From: Tsukamurella sputi
GTDB lineage: Bacteria > Actinomycetota > Actinomycetes > Mycobacteriales > Mycobacteriaceae
Reading direction: 5' to 3'
Length of the DNA: 64,000 nucleotides
Assembly (NCBI RefSeq): GCF_007858445.1
Contig: NZ_VIGV01000003.1
Coordinates: forward strand, 310,001 to 374,000
Shown: in pieces, positions 27,731 to 35,561 of the stretch
How the letters are laid out: each line of letters begins with the position of its first letter
Numbering within the stretch: the stretch's first letter is position 1
Made by a program: the position numbers and the translations under genes
Notes under the pieces: generated by a model
What the model was told of the DNA's origin: nothing
The model's database searches: none
Seen by the model: the letters and a program-made list of their open reading frames with translations, nothing else

Positions 27731-28984
27731 TTAGGCAGGCAGGCCCAGGCGGCGGCTGATCCAGTCGAGTTCAGCCGTGAGACCTCGCGACCAGACGGTG
27801 AAGTCGTGCCCGCCCGGCAACCGAAGGGTCCGCACGTCCATGCCCGCGCGGGCAGCCGCAACGGCCACGCGCTGTGCGGCGGCGGTCGACGCAGCATCAT
27901 CGGTGCCGGCGACGAGAACGCCAGCAGTGTCGGGGAACTTGCGCCAGGACAGCAACGTCATGGGATCGGCGCGGGCGTAGTCTCCTCGGTCGCCCGCGAA
28001 GGCCTCCCGGAGGGTGCGCTCGCGCCCTCCGCCGAGGTCGGGCTCGGATTCCGGCGACAAGGCGAGGAACGTGCGGAAGACGTCTGGAAACCGCGTCACC
28101 AACTGAAGGGCGCAGGTGCCGCCGTACGAGTAGCCGCCGACCGCCCACGCCCGCGCCGCCGGGGCGACGGACAGGTTCTGACGTACCCAGGCGGGTACGT
28201 CCTCCGCGAGGTAGGTGGCCGCGCGCGTGCGCCGGGTATCGGCGCATAGTGGATTCTCGAACTGACCACCTGTCGCGTCCGGGACCACCACGACGGGTGT
28301 GACGCCGCCTTTGCGCTGCGCGTAGGTGTCCATGATCCGTGCGAGCCTCCCGCCCGAAAACCAGTCACGGGGCGCGCCGGGCTGGCCGTGCACGAGCATC
28401 AGGACCGGCAACTGTTCGCGGGCGCCGGATAGGTACGCGGGCGGCAAGTACACCAACGCCTGCCGAGCGGCGAAGCGGGACCGGACGGAGGGGATGTTCG
28501 TCCTGACCACCACCCCGCGCTGGACTGTCGAACCGGGGGATGGCTTGGGCATCGTTGCCGGGTAGTCAACAGGAAGGAGGTCCTCCACCGACGGGTAGGC
28601 CGAGTACAACGAGTTGACCTGACCGGCCCCCATCAGCATCACGACACCGACAGCCGCGCTACTCAACCCGGCGGACCGCCACGACGGGGCGCCCGCCACA
28701 CGCGCTCCTGCCAGCAGCAGCGCCAACACTCCGAGAGCGATCCACAGCAACACCAGCGGGTCGAGGCGATCCGGGAAAGGTTTCCACACGAACTCCACGA
28801 GGTAGTCCACCACCGCCGTCACAACGAGGGCGGCGCCGACGCAGGCGAGGACGATCCGTGCAGACCCCGTGCGACGGGACGCGCCGATCAGGCCAGCGAG
28901 AGCAGCACCGCCCGCGACGAGCAACAGAAGGGGTACGGGACCTGCCGTGAGCTGCAGATTCCGCAGAGGATTCACCGTCTGCAC
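27731..28984 (-). CDS. membrane-anchored esterase-D/mycolyltransferase-like hydrolase
   Basis: A 417-residue protein with four N-terminal membrane segments (about residues 10-135) and a C-terminal alpha/beta-hydrolase of the esterase D/antigen 85 superfamily. The nucleophile elbow is GGYSYGGT; HGQPGAP is the oxyanion region; the catalytic His is in LPGGHDFTVWSRGL, a motif shared with mycolyltransferase-like proteins. The catalytic domain faces outward. It lies between two metal operons but has no clear tie to them. The substrate is not shown; acyl transfer to cell-wall glycans is possible for this group. Confidence 0.8.
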   Translation of the reverse strand: MQTVNPLRNLQLTAGPVPLLLLVAGGAALAGLIGASRRTGSARIVLACVGAALVVTAVVDYLVEFVWKPFPDRLDPLVLLWIALGVLALLLAGARVAGAPSWRSAGLSSAAVGVVMLMGAGQVNSLYSAYPSVEDLLPVDYPATMPKPSPGSTVQRGVVVRTNIPSVRSRFAARQALVYLPPAYLSGAREQLPVLMLVHGQPGAPRDWFSGGRLARIMDTYAQRKGGVTPVVVVPDATGGQFENPLCADTRRTRAATYLAEDVPAWVRQNLSVAPAARAWAVGGYSYGGTCALQLVTRFPDVFRTFLALSPESEPDLGGGRERTLREAFAGDRGDYARADPMTLLSWRKFPDTAGVLVAGTDDAASTAAAQRVAVAAARAGMDVRTLRLPGGHDFTVWSRGLTAELDWISRRLGLPA

Positions 28985-29113
28985 TCCCGTTCGCGCACGC
29001 GCCCCAGGAGAGGCGTCTTCAGTGAGGCAGATCTGAGGGCAACATCGTCCGGACTAATGACGGTTTGGCGATCGCACCGAGCCGCAACAAACCTGACTCT
29101 CATCGTTCGTGGA

Positions 29114-29143
29114 CGATGATAGCGGGATTCTGTGGTGTAATCG
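29114..29143. promoter_or_regulatory. putative CmtR operator, copy 2
   Basis: CGATGATAGC and GGTGTAATCG, spaced as in the copy at 27,599-27,628 and sharing the central ATT. It lies about 65-95 bp ahead of the methyltransferase start on the plus strand. It suggests that the CmtR-like repressor also controls the methyltransferase-cyclase-CadD operon. Confidence 0.7.
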
Positions 29144-29207
29144 AATCGTCACGAAGAATTCCCGGGTCACACTCCGTGGCCGGGCGAGCATGGTGGGAGC
29201 TGGTGGT

Positions 29208-29802
29208 ATGCCGTCGATGTCGACGATCGAATCCTGGTTCTGCCGCAGCACCCCGTGGGAAGCGGCGACCGGCCGGTGGGTGCTGCCATGGGCGCTGCAG
29301 GGCGTCCGCCCCCGCGGGCGGGTCCTCGAGATCGGCGGCGGGGGCGGTGCGATGGCCGCACAGATCCTCACCGCCAGCCCCGGCGACGTGGAGGTGACGG
29401 TCACCGACTTCGACCCGGTGATGGTCGCCGCCGCCGCTGACCGGCTCCAGGGCTTCGGCGATCACGCCCACGCCCAGGTCGCCGACGCCACCGCCCTGCC
29501 GTTCGACGACGGCACCTTCGACACCGTCGTCTCGTTCATCATGTTGCACCACGTCGTCGACTGGGAACGCGCACTCGCCGAGGCCGCCCGGGTACTCGCA
29601 CCCCGGCGGAACGCTGGTCGGCTACGACCTGCTCGGCAGCGCCCCGGCGCGGCTGCTGCACCACCTCGAAGGCGCACCGCACCGGTTCATCACCCGCGGC
29701 GAACTCCACCCGCACCTGGCGTCCCTGCCGCTGGCCGACGTCACCGTCCGCGAGAACCCGATCATCACGCGGTTCCGTGCCCGCCGCGGCGGTGGCCGAT
29801 GA
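29208..29802 (+). pseudogene. class I SAM-dependent methyltransferase with a +1 frameshift
   Basis: The N-terminal frame has the SAM-binding motif RVLEIGGGGGAMAAQIL, VTDFDPVMV, and DATALPFDDGTFDTVVSFIML. At a run of four C (29,601-29,604) one extra base breaks the frame: instead of Leu-Ala-Pro-Gly-Gly-Thr the sequence reads Leu-Ala-Pro-Arg-Arg. The other frame continues as GGTLVGYDLLGSAPARLLHH and ends with TGA at 29,800-29,802, overlapping the next start. As written, the broken frame runs on in phase into the cyclase gene. This could be a real mutation, a read error, or a programmed shift. Substrate unknown. Confidence 0.75.
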
Positions 29803-30503
29803 TCACGCCGCCGCCGCACGGGCATCATCACGGTGACCGGGCCGACGAGCTCGCCGGGCTCGATCGGTGTGAGGTGGCGGTGGCGTTCGCCGACCTCGCC
29901 GGATACAGCGTCCTCACCGAGATGTGCGGCGACCAGGAAGCCGCGGAACTGGCCATCCGGTTGGCCGCTCAGGCCCGCCGGGCGCTGCAGCCGGGCACCC
30001 GGCTGGTCAAGACCATCGGTGATGCGGTGATGCTCACCGCCGACACCCCCGAGGCGATGCTCGCCACGATCACCGCCCTCGCCGACGCGGCCGCCGGCCA
30101 AGACGGATTCCTCGCCCTGCGCGCCGGGATCCACTACGGCAGTGCGGTCGGCCGCGACGGTGACCTGTTCGGGCACGCCGTCAACGTCGCCGCCCGCATC
30201 ACCGCCCTCGCCGGCGCCGGCCACGCCGTGATCACCGACCCGATCCTGCCCGCCACCACCGGCGCCGGACTGACCGCCACCGCGATCGGGGAACGCAACC
30301 TGCGCAACATCAGCACCCCGATACAGCTCCACACCCTCGACCTCGCGGCATCACCGCACCCGGCCGACCCGGTGTGCGGGGTCCGCGTCGACCCGGCGAC
30401 CGCGCCAGCGCACCGAATAACCGCCGGCGGCCAGAGGTGGTGGTTCTGCTCGACCGACTGCGCCGACCGGTTCGACCCGACCCTCGCAGGAGGTCCGCGG
30501 TGA
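29799..30503 (+). CDS. class III nucleotidyl cyclase fused to a YHS domain
   Basis: A 234-residue protein with a His-rich start (PPPHGHHHG). Residues about 20-175 are a class III adenylate/guanylate cyclase domain. Metal-binding Asp residues are in AFADLAGYSV and KTIGDAVML; the Lys of VKTIGD and Asp of GDLFGHAVNVAARI fit adenine recognition, and Asn/Arg of VNVAAR are the transition-state residues, so it looks active. Residues about 188-230 are a YHS domain (DPVCGVRVDP, WWFCSTDCADRF) of the type found in metal-handling proteins. Starts in ATGA overlap with the methyltransferase; ends in TGATG overlap with cadD. A metal-gated cyclase is an inference. Confidence 0.8.
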   Translation: MITPPPHGHHHGDRADELAGLDRCEVAVAFADLAGYSVLTEMCGDQEAAELAIRLAAQARRALQPGTRLVKTIGDAVMLTADTPEAMLATITALADAAAGQDGFLALRAGIHYGSAVGRDGDLFGHAVNVAARITALAGAGHAVITDPILPATTGAGLTATAIGERNLRNISTPIQLHTLDLAASPHPADPVCGVRVDPATAPAHRITAGGQRWWFCSTDCADRFDPTLAGGPR

Positions 30504-31108
30504 TGCTGTCATCCGTTCTACAAGCCATCGGCCTGTTCGTGGCCACCAATATCGACGACATCATCGTGATCTCGCTGTTCTTCGCCCGCGGCGCCGGCCA
30601 GCGCGGCACCACCGTCAAGATCACCGCGGGCCAATACCTGGGATTCGCGGGCATCCTGGCCGTGGCCGTGCTCATCGCCCTCGGCGCCGGCGCGTTCTTG
30701 CCGGTGTCCGCGATTCCGTACTTCGGTCTGGTCCCGCTGCTGCTCGGACTGCGGGCGGCGTGGTCGGCCTGGCGGAGCCGCGACGACGATGACGACGGCG
30801 ACGGAACCGGGGCGGGCAGCGGCAGCCGGATCGGTGTCCTCGGCGTCGCGGGCGTGACCTTCGCCAACGGCGGCGACAACATCGGCGTCTACGTGCCGGT
30901 GTTCGTCAGCATCAGCGGCCAAGCGATGATCGCCTACTGCGTGGTGTTCCTCATCCTCGTCGGTGCCCTGGTCTTCGTCGCCCGGTTCGTCGCCACCCGC
31001 CGCCAGGTCGCCGAGATCCTCGAGCGGTGGGAAAGCGTGCTGTTCCCGCTGGTCCTGATCGGCCTCGGCGTCGTCATCCTGGTCTCCGGCGGCGCGTTCG
31101 GCCTATGA
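30503..31108 (+). CDS. cadD: cadmium resistance transporter, CadD family
   Basis: A 201-residue membrane protein with five or six helices of the CadD/LysE-like superfamily. FVATNIDDIIVISLFFARG in helix 1 and TFANGGDNIGVYVPVF in the second half carry the paired Asn-Asp motifs typical of CadD. A very acidic cytoplasmic loop (Asp-rich, about residues 93-102) separates the halves. An AGGAGG at 30,488-30,493 precedes the ATG; the start overlaps the cyclase stop. Expected to export Cd(II). Confidence 0.88.
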   Translation: MLSSVLQAIGLFVATNIDDIIVISLFFARGAGQRGTTVKITAGQYLGFAGILAVAVLIALGAGAFLPVSAIPYFGLVPLLLGLRAAWSAWRSRDDDDDGDGTGAGSGSRIGVLGVAGVTFANGGDNIGVYVPVFVSISGQAMIAYCVVFLILVGALVFVARFVATRRQVAEILERWESVLFPLVLIGLGVVILVSGGAFGL

Positions 31109-31263
31109 CAGCTCGCGAGCAGAAAAGATCCATCCTGGTCGGGGTCGTTTCGCAGAATCCACTACCACCCGGCAGCGGCGAGCGGCATCGCAATGGTCGC
31201 GAACCGGGCCGCGATTGCGGGGACGATCCCGTTTCGAGTCAGTTGAACCTAGGAGAGCCGATC

Positions 31264-32556
31264 ATGGAACACCGATCTGGGCTCTCCCCCGCCGTCGAAG
31301 ACGTCGACGACGGGGTTGGGAACACCGCCCGCCCGGTGTCGGGGCCGCGGTTCGGGAGGGCGCACGCTGTTGTGGCGCTGTTGTCGATCGTCACGCTCGC
31401 CGTCACCGGGGCCGGATGGTGGATGCTCGGCACGGCGATCGGCGGATTCTCGTTGTCCTCGGCGATCGAGCGGGCCGGCGGCCAGCGTTCCAGCGATGGT
31501 GGCGAGAACATCCTGCTGATGGGCCTCGATAGTCGTAAAGATCGCAACGGGCAGCAGCTTCCCGCCGCGGTCCTGTCGCAGTTGCACGCGGGCGACGGCA
31601 GCCAGGGCGGTTACAACACGAACACGCTGATCGTGGTGCACCTGTCGGCGGACAAGTCGAAGGCAGCCGCTGTGTCGATTCCGCGTGACGATTACGTGCC
31701 AGTCACCGGCATCGCTGACAACGACCACGTCAAGATCAAGGAAGCTTACGGGCTGGCGAAGGCGCAGGCAGAGGCGTCGGCGCGAGCCGACGGAGTCACC
31801 GATCTCGCACAGCTCGAGAACATGGGTCGCGAGGCCGGGCGGACGGCCACCATCAAGACGGTGGAGGCCTTCCTCCAGATCCCCATCGACAGGTTCGCCG
31901 AGGTCTCGCTGGTAGGCTTTTACGACGTGGCCAAGGCGCTGGGCGGCGTCACGGTATGCCTGAACAGTGCGGTCCGAGACTCCTACTCTGGCGCTCGGTT
32001 CCCCGCGGGTGTACAGCACCTCAATGCTACGCAGGCGTTGGCGTTCGTGCGGCAGCGCCACGGGCTCGACAACGGCGACCTGGACCGGACCCACCGGCAG
32101 CAAGCTTTCCTGGCGTCAGTCATGCACGAGCTGCAACAGGACGGAACGCTGTCGAAGGCGGGCACCGTGCAGCGGTTGCTCGCCGCGACGAAGCAGGACG
32201 TGGTGCTCTCGTCAGGGTGGGATCTGGTGGCGTTCGCGCAGCAGATGAGCGATTTCCGCCTCGGCGGACTGCGCTTCACCACCCTCCCTGTGAGGGCCTA
32301 CTCGACGATCGACGGGCAGGCAGTGAACCTGGTGGACACTGCCGCCGTGCGGGCCGCGGTGCGGCAGGCCTTCGAGTTCCAGACACCAGCACCGGCGACA
32401 GTGGGCAGCCGCAACACCGGTTCGCGGGCCGTGCCGCTGGGGAAACCGGGTGTGACCGGCTCAGCGGGACGGGCGTCAGTGCAGGTAGCCGCCGACGCGC
32501 CCGCCCCGGATACCGGAACCGGTGTCGGGGCCGGTGGTGTGCCCTGCGTCAATTGA
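31264..32556 (+). CDS. LytR-CpsA-Psr (LCP) family protein
   Basis: A 430-residue membrane-anchored protein that attaches glycopolymers such as arabinogalactan to peptidoglycan. After a soluble start there is one membrane helix (about residues 36-58). The LCP catalytic domain follows: ILLMGLDSRKD, VVHLSADKSKAAAVSIPRDDYV with the phosphate-binding Arg-Asp, and ALAFVRQRHGLDNGDLDRTHRQQAFL with three Arg residues. The C-terminal tail is Ala/Pro/Thr-rich and ends GVPCVN like other actinobacterial LCP proteins. The start ATG 31,264 follows AGGAGA. Confidence 0.9.
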   Translation: MEHRSGLSPAVEDVDDGVGNTARPVSGPRFGRAHAVVALLSIVTLAVTGAGWWMLGTAIGGFSLSSAIERAGGQRSSDGGENILLMGLDSRKDRNGQQLPAAVLSQLHAGDGSQGGYNTNTLIVVHLSADKSKAAAVSIPRDDYVPVTGIADNDHVKIKEAYGLAKAQAEASARADGVTDLAQLENMGREAGRTATIKTVEAFLQIPIDRFAEVSLVGFYDVAKALGGVTVCLNSAVRDSYSGARFPAGVQHLNATQALAFVRQRHGLDNGDLDRTHRQQAFLASVMHELQQDGTLSKAGTVQRLLAATKQDVVLSSGWDLVAFAQQMSDFRLGGLRFTTLPVRAYSTIDGQAVNLVDTAAVRAAVRQAFEFQTPAPATVGSRNTGSRAVPLGKPGVTGSAGRASVQVAADAPAPDTGTGVGAGGVPCVN

Positions 32557-32670
32557 CGCGATGGTCACGGCGGGTTGACCAGCTGTGGATGTGCGCGCCG
32601 TCGCGGGACCTGGACGGCCAGACCGCGATCGCCTACCTCGTCGGCAGCAATAGTCCCCTGGGGGTTCGGT

Positions 32671-33099
32671 TCAGTCCGGGGACAGGTCGTCGATGACGCC
32701 GTGCAGCCGGGCGATCGTCGCTTCGAGGGCCTTGACTTGACCGGTCAGTTCCGCGATCGTGGCGTCCTTCTGCCGGATCCGCAGATGCAGCGCCGCGGCG
32801 ACTCCGCGCGATGGATCCACCCCAGCATCGGATGCGGCAGTGCCCTGCCCGGAGGCGGCGTGATCAGAAGGCACGGCGGTTGCGGTGCGGCGCTGGCGGT
32901 GGATCTGTCCGAGCAGATCCTTGTGCCGGTAGACGGTGGTGCGGGCCAGCCCGGCCCGCCGGGCCACGGCCTGGACGTTGATGGCTTCCCCGTTGCGTCG
33001 CATCGCCTTGAGCGCCTTGTCGATTCTGCGTCGCGACGCCTCGGACCGGATCTCCGCGCTCTCGGCGAGCGCAGCGAGGGAGGCGTCGTTGGCCGTCAC
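32671..33099 (-). CDS. TnpC-like protein of a Tn554-type element (DUF6262)
   Basis: A 142-residue protein. The first part has a helix-turn-helix with NVQAVARRAGLARTTVYRHKDLLGQI, and the C-terminal third is a coiled coil (RIRQKDATIAELTGQVKALEATIARL). This layout matches the small third protein of actinobacterial TnpA-TnpB-TnpC recombinase trios. It starts at GTG 33,099 in overlap with the tnpB stop. It probably assists the two tyrosine recombinases. Confidence 0.72.
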   Translation of the reverse strand: MTANDASLAALAESAEIRSEASRRRIDKALKAMRRNGEAINVQAVARRAGLARTTVYRHKDLLGQIHRQRRTATAVPSDHAASGQGTAASDAGVDPSRGVAAALHLRIRQKDATIAELTGQVKALEATIARLHGVIDDLSPD

Positions 33100-35561
33100 G
33101 ACGCACCACCGCCCGCGCCGGCGCTGTGTGCGGCATCGCCATCCCCACCGGTGCCCGCAGCAGTGCCTGACGCGGCGCCTGCCGTGGTGCCTGCAGTGGT
33201 GCCTGCTGCGGTGCGCAGGGCTGATTCGTGGCTGCCGCGGGTCTGGATCTGCAGGATCGGCAGCCGATTCGCGGCGCCGGCACCGGTCACCGCCCCAGCG
33301 GCGCTCTGGCCCGGTTCGCCGCCCGGCTCTTCGGCGGTGAGGCGGGTGATGATCTGCTCGAGGGAGTGCAGCTCCCGCAGCCGTTGGTGCACCCAGATGT
33401 TGTCGTCGGTCAGCGTGCGGCCGGTGCGGGCGTGGAACTGCTCTCGGCGGGCCTGCAGCAGCGCGGTGGTGGCCGCATGCTGCGCGCGGAGCTCGTCGAG
33501 GTGGGTGGCGTCGGTGGCGAAATGCCCACACGAGAGGCAGGCGTTGCCCTTGTCGCAGGTCTTCACCGGCGGCAGCAGGCACACACCGTTGGGCAGGACC
33601 CGGTCGGTGCGCTTGGCCAGCTGGGTCATGTCGTAGATGTCGCTGGGGCTCAGGGCGATATCGACGCCGCCCGCGCCGATCTTCTTGTGCTTGAGGAACT
33701 CCGCCTCCGAGGTCGCGGCCAGGGTGGCGGCGTACCGGAGGGTCATCTCGGGGCTCTTGTGCCCGAGGTAGCGCTGCACCACGTGCAAGGGCACGCCGTC
33801 GTTGAGCAGCTCGGTGGCGCGGGTGTGCCGCAGCCGATGGGTCTGGGTGAACCGCAACGGCCGCCCGGTGGAGTCGGTGAGCCCATGGATCCGGTCGAGG
33901 CCACTGAGGGCTTGCCGGTAGCTGTTGTAGGGGCGGTGCCGGCGGCCCTGGTGGTGATCGCGCAGCGGCACGAACAGGTACCGCGGCGACCAGTCCGGGT
34001 GCGCCGCGGCGAGCCAGGCCTGCTGCTCGGCGATGACGTTGACCACGGCCTGCTCGATCAGGATCGTCGGGATCACCCCGTCGACCTTGGTCTGCTGGTA
34101 CCGCAACTTCGCCACGAACACCCCGCTATCCTCGCCGTCGCCTGCGTCGTCGCTGGCCACAGCCTCCGTGCCAACCCCGTCCCCAACCCGGCCCTCAACC
34201 CCGCCGGTAACCCGGTCGTTAACCCTGCTGGTAACCCTGTTGTCGGCCCTGTTCGCGGGGTGCTCTGCCGGGGCTGTGGGTGGGCGTTCGAAGCCGGGGA
34301 TGGGCTCGATCGGGTCGACGTCGAGCATGAGGATCTCCGAGGCCCGCCGGCCGGTGAGCGCCTGCAGCAGCCAGATCCGTGCCGCCTGCGGGTCCCCGAG
34401 GCCGGCGACGAGGGAGACGGTGCCGTCGGGGTGGGTGAGCGTGACGTGGCGGCCGCGGTCGGCGGCGAGGACGTCGAGGTAGCACAGCATCCGCTGCAGA
34501 TCGCCGGTGCTGTACCAGGTCAGTTCGCGATTCCTCGGTGCGGCGCGGCGGCGGAACGCCGGACCCCACAGGCGGGTGTGCGCCGGGCCGACCTCGCCCC
34601 AGCGGGCGATGCCGGTCGCGGCGGCCGCCTCGGGGGCGTGGTCGACCATGAACGTGTAGAACACCTGCGTCTGGGAGACGGTCGCTTCGATCGCCGAGCC
34701 GGTCAGCCGCCGGTCCGGGCGGGCGGAGGCGGCCGGGCTGCGCAACCACGCGGCGAACTCGGTGAAGATCATCCGCAGCCGGGCGGGATCATCGGCGAGG
34801 ACAGGGTCGTCGGTGTGTCCGGTGTCGGTGAGGAACCGCCCCAAGTGCCGGGTCGCCATCCTCGAGCGTTCCACCGCGGAGGACCAGCGCAGCAGCTCCG
34901 CCGTGATGGACACGCGCAGCCAGAACCGCACTCCTTCGCGCAGCCACGCTGGTTCGATGCCGCCGAGGCGGGCGCACATGTCGTGGCTGGGTTCGTGGTC
35001 GCGTTGCGGGATCCGTGGATCGACCCGCAGGTCCCAGATGTCGTGTTCCCACCAGGAGCGGTCGGTGCACCGCACCGACAGGTACAGGTGCAGCTGTTCG
35101 ATCAGGTGGGTGATGCTGCGGCGGGTATTCACCGGCGGGAGCCGCTTGTTGCGGGCTTGGTACGCGAGCAGGGCGTGCCGCACCAGCGCCGCCGAGGTGA
35201 GGTCGGTGATCGACACCGGTGGGTGCCCATGCTCACGGGTGTAGCTGTGGGTGGCGAGGGAGATCGCCTCGCAGCACCACCGCAGGTACGCCGGTTCGAT
35301 CTTCGCGATCTGGTCGGTGGCGCACAGCCACACGTACCAGGCCACCTCCCGGGCGAAGCGCGGCGGACACCCGGGCGGGGTGAAGTCGAGACGGCGGCCG
35401 AGGTAGCGCGAGTTCTGCCGGAACACCTGCCGGTGCTCGGGGGCGTCGATCTGGTAGATCGGCTCGCGCCATGCCGCTGGCACTAGGGCCGCCTGGGCCT
35501 GCCAGGTGAACGCGGTCGCCGCCGCCGCCGACAGTCGTGGCGTGTGCTCAGGGGTGGTCAT
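33096..35561 (-). CDS. TnpB-like tyrosine recombinase of a Tn554-type element
   Basis: An 821-residue recombinase, longer than a typical TnpB of about 600-700 residues. The catalytic end has LQALTGRRASEILMLD (first Arg), HRLRHTRATELLNDG (His-x2-Arg) and YLGHKSPEMTLRYAATLA (nucleophile Tyr). A Cys cluster follows (NGVCLLPP, TCDKGNACLSCGH), which may bind zinc. The extra length comes from a low-complexity stretch inside the catalytic domain near residues 470-510 (repeats of Asn/Asp-Arg-Val and Gly-Val) and a Gly/Ala/Thr-rich tail. It overlaps tnpA by 14 bp and tnpC by 4 bp. Confidence 0.8.
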   Translation of the reverse strand: MTTPEHTPRLSAAAATAFTWQAQAALVPAAWREPIYQIDAPEHRQVFRQNSRYLGRRLDFTPPGCPPRFAREVAWYVWLCATDQIAKIEPAYLRWCCEAISLATHSYTREHGHPPVSITDLTSAALVRHALLAYQARNKRLPPVNTRRSITHLIEQLHLYLSVRCTDRSWWEHDIWDLRVDPRIPQRDHEPSHDMCARLGGIEPAWLREGVRFWLRVSITAELLRWSSAVERSRMATRHLGRFLTDTGHTDDPVLADDPARLRMIFTEFAAWLRSPAASARPDRRLTGSAIEATVSQTQVFYTFMVDHAPEAAAATGIARWGEVGPAHTRLWGPAFRRRAAPRNRELTWYSTGDLQRMLCYLDVLAADRGRHVTLTHPDGTVSLVAGLGDPQAARIWLLQALTGRRASEILMLDVDPIEPIPGFERPPTAPAEHPANRADNRVTSRVNDRVTGGVEGRVGDGVGTEAVASDDAGDGEDSGVFVAKLRYQQTKVDGVIPTILIEQAVVNVIAEQQAWLAAAHPDWSPRYLFVPLRDHHQGRRHRPYNSYRQALSGLDRIHGLTDSTGRPLRFTQTHRLRHTRATELLNDGVPLHVVQRYLGHKSPEMTLRYAATLAATSEAEFLKHKKIGAGGVDIALSPSDIYDMTQLAKRTDRVLPNGVCLLPPVKTCDKGNACLSCGHFATDATHLDELRAQHAATTALLQARREQFHARTGRTLTDDNIWVHQRLRELHSLEQIITRLTAEEPGGEPGQSAAGAVTGAGAANRLPILQIQTRGSHESALRTAAGTTAGTTAGAASGTAAGTGGDGDAAHSAGAGGGAS

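Noticed and set aside
32650-32666. TCCCCTGGGGGTT, similar to CsoR-family sites
   Set aside because: Imperfect dyad and no gene starts next to it in a suitable direction; chance similarity in GC-rich DNA is likely.
32557-32670. Possible truncated gene between the LCP gene and tnpC (reads like a short helical tail with DLDGQTAIAYLVGSN)
   Set aside because: Only about 35 residues without a start; could be a remnant, but nothing definite can be supported.
33228-35486. 752-codon plus-strand frame opposite tnpB
   Set aside because: Composition is Gly/Arg/Val-rich without domains; the minus strand encodes a recombinase with all catalytic motifs.
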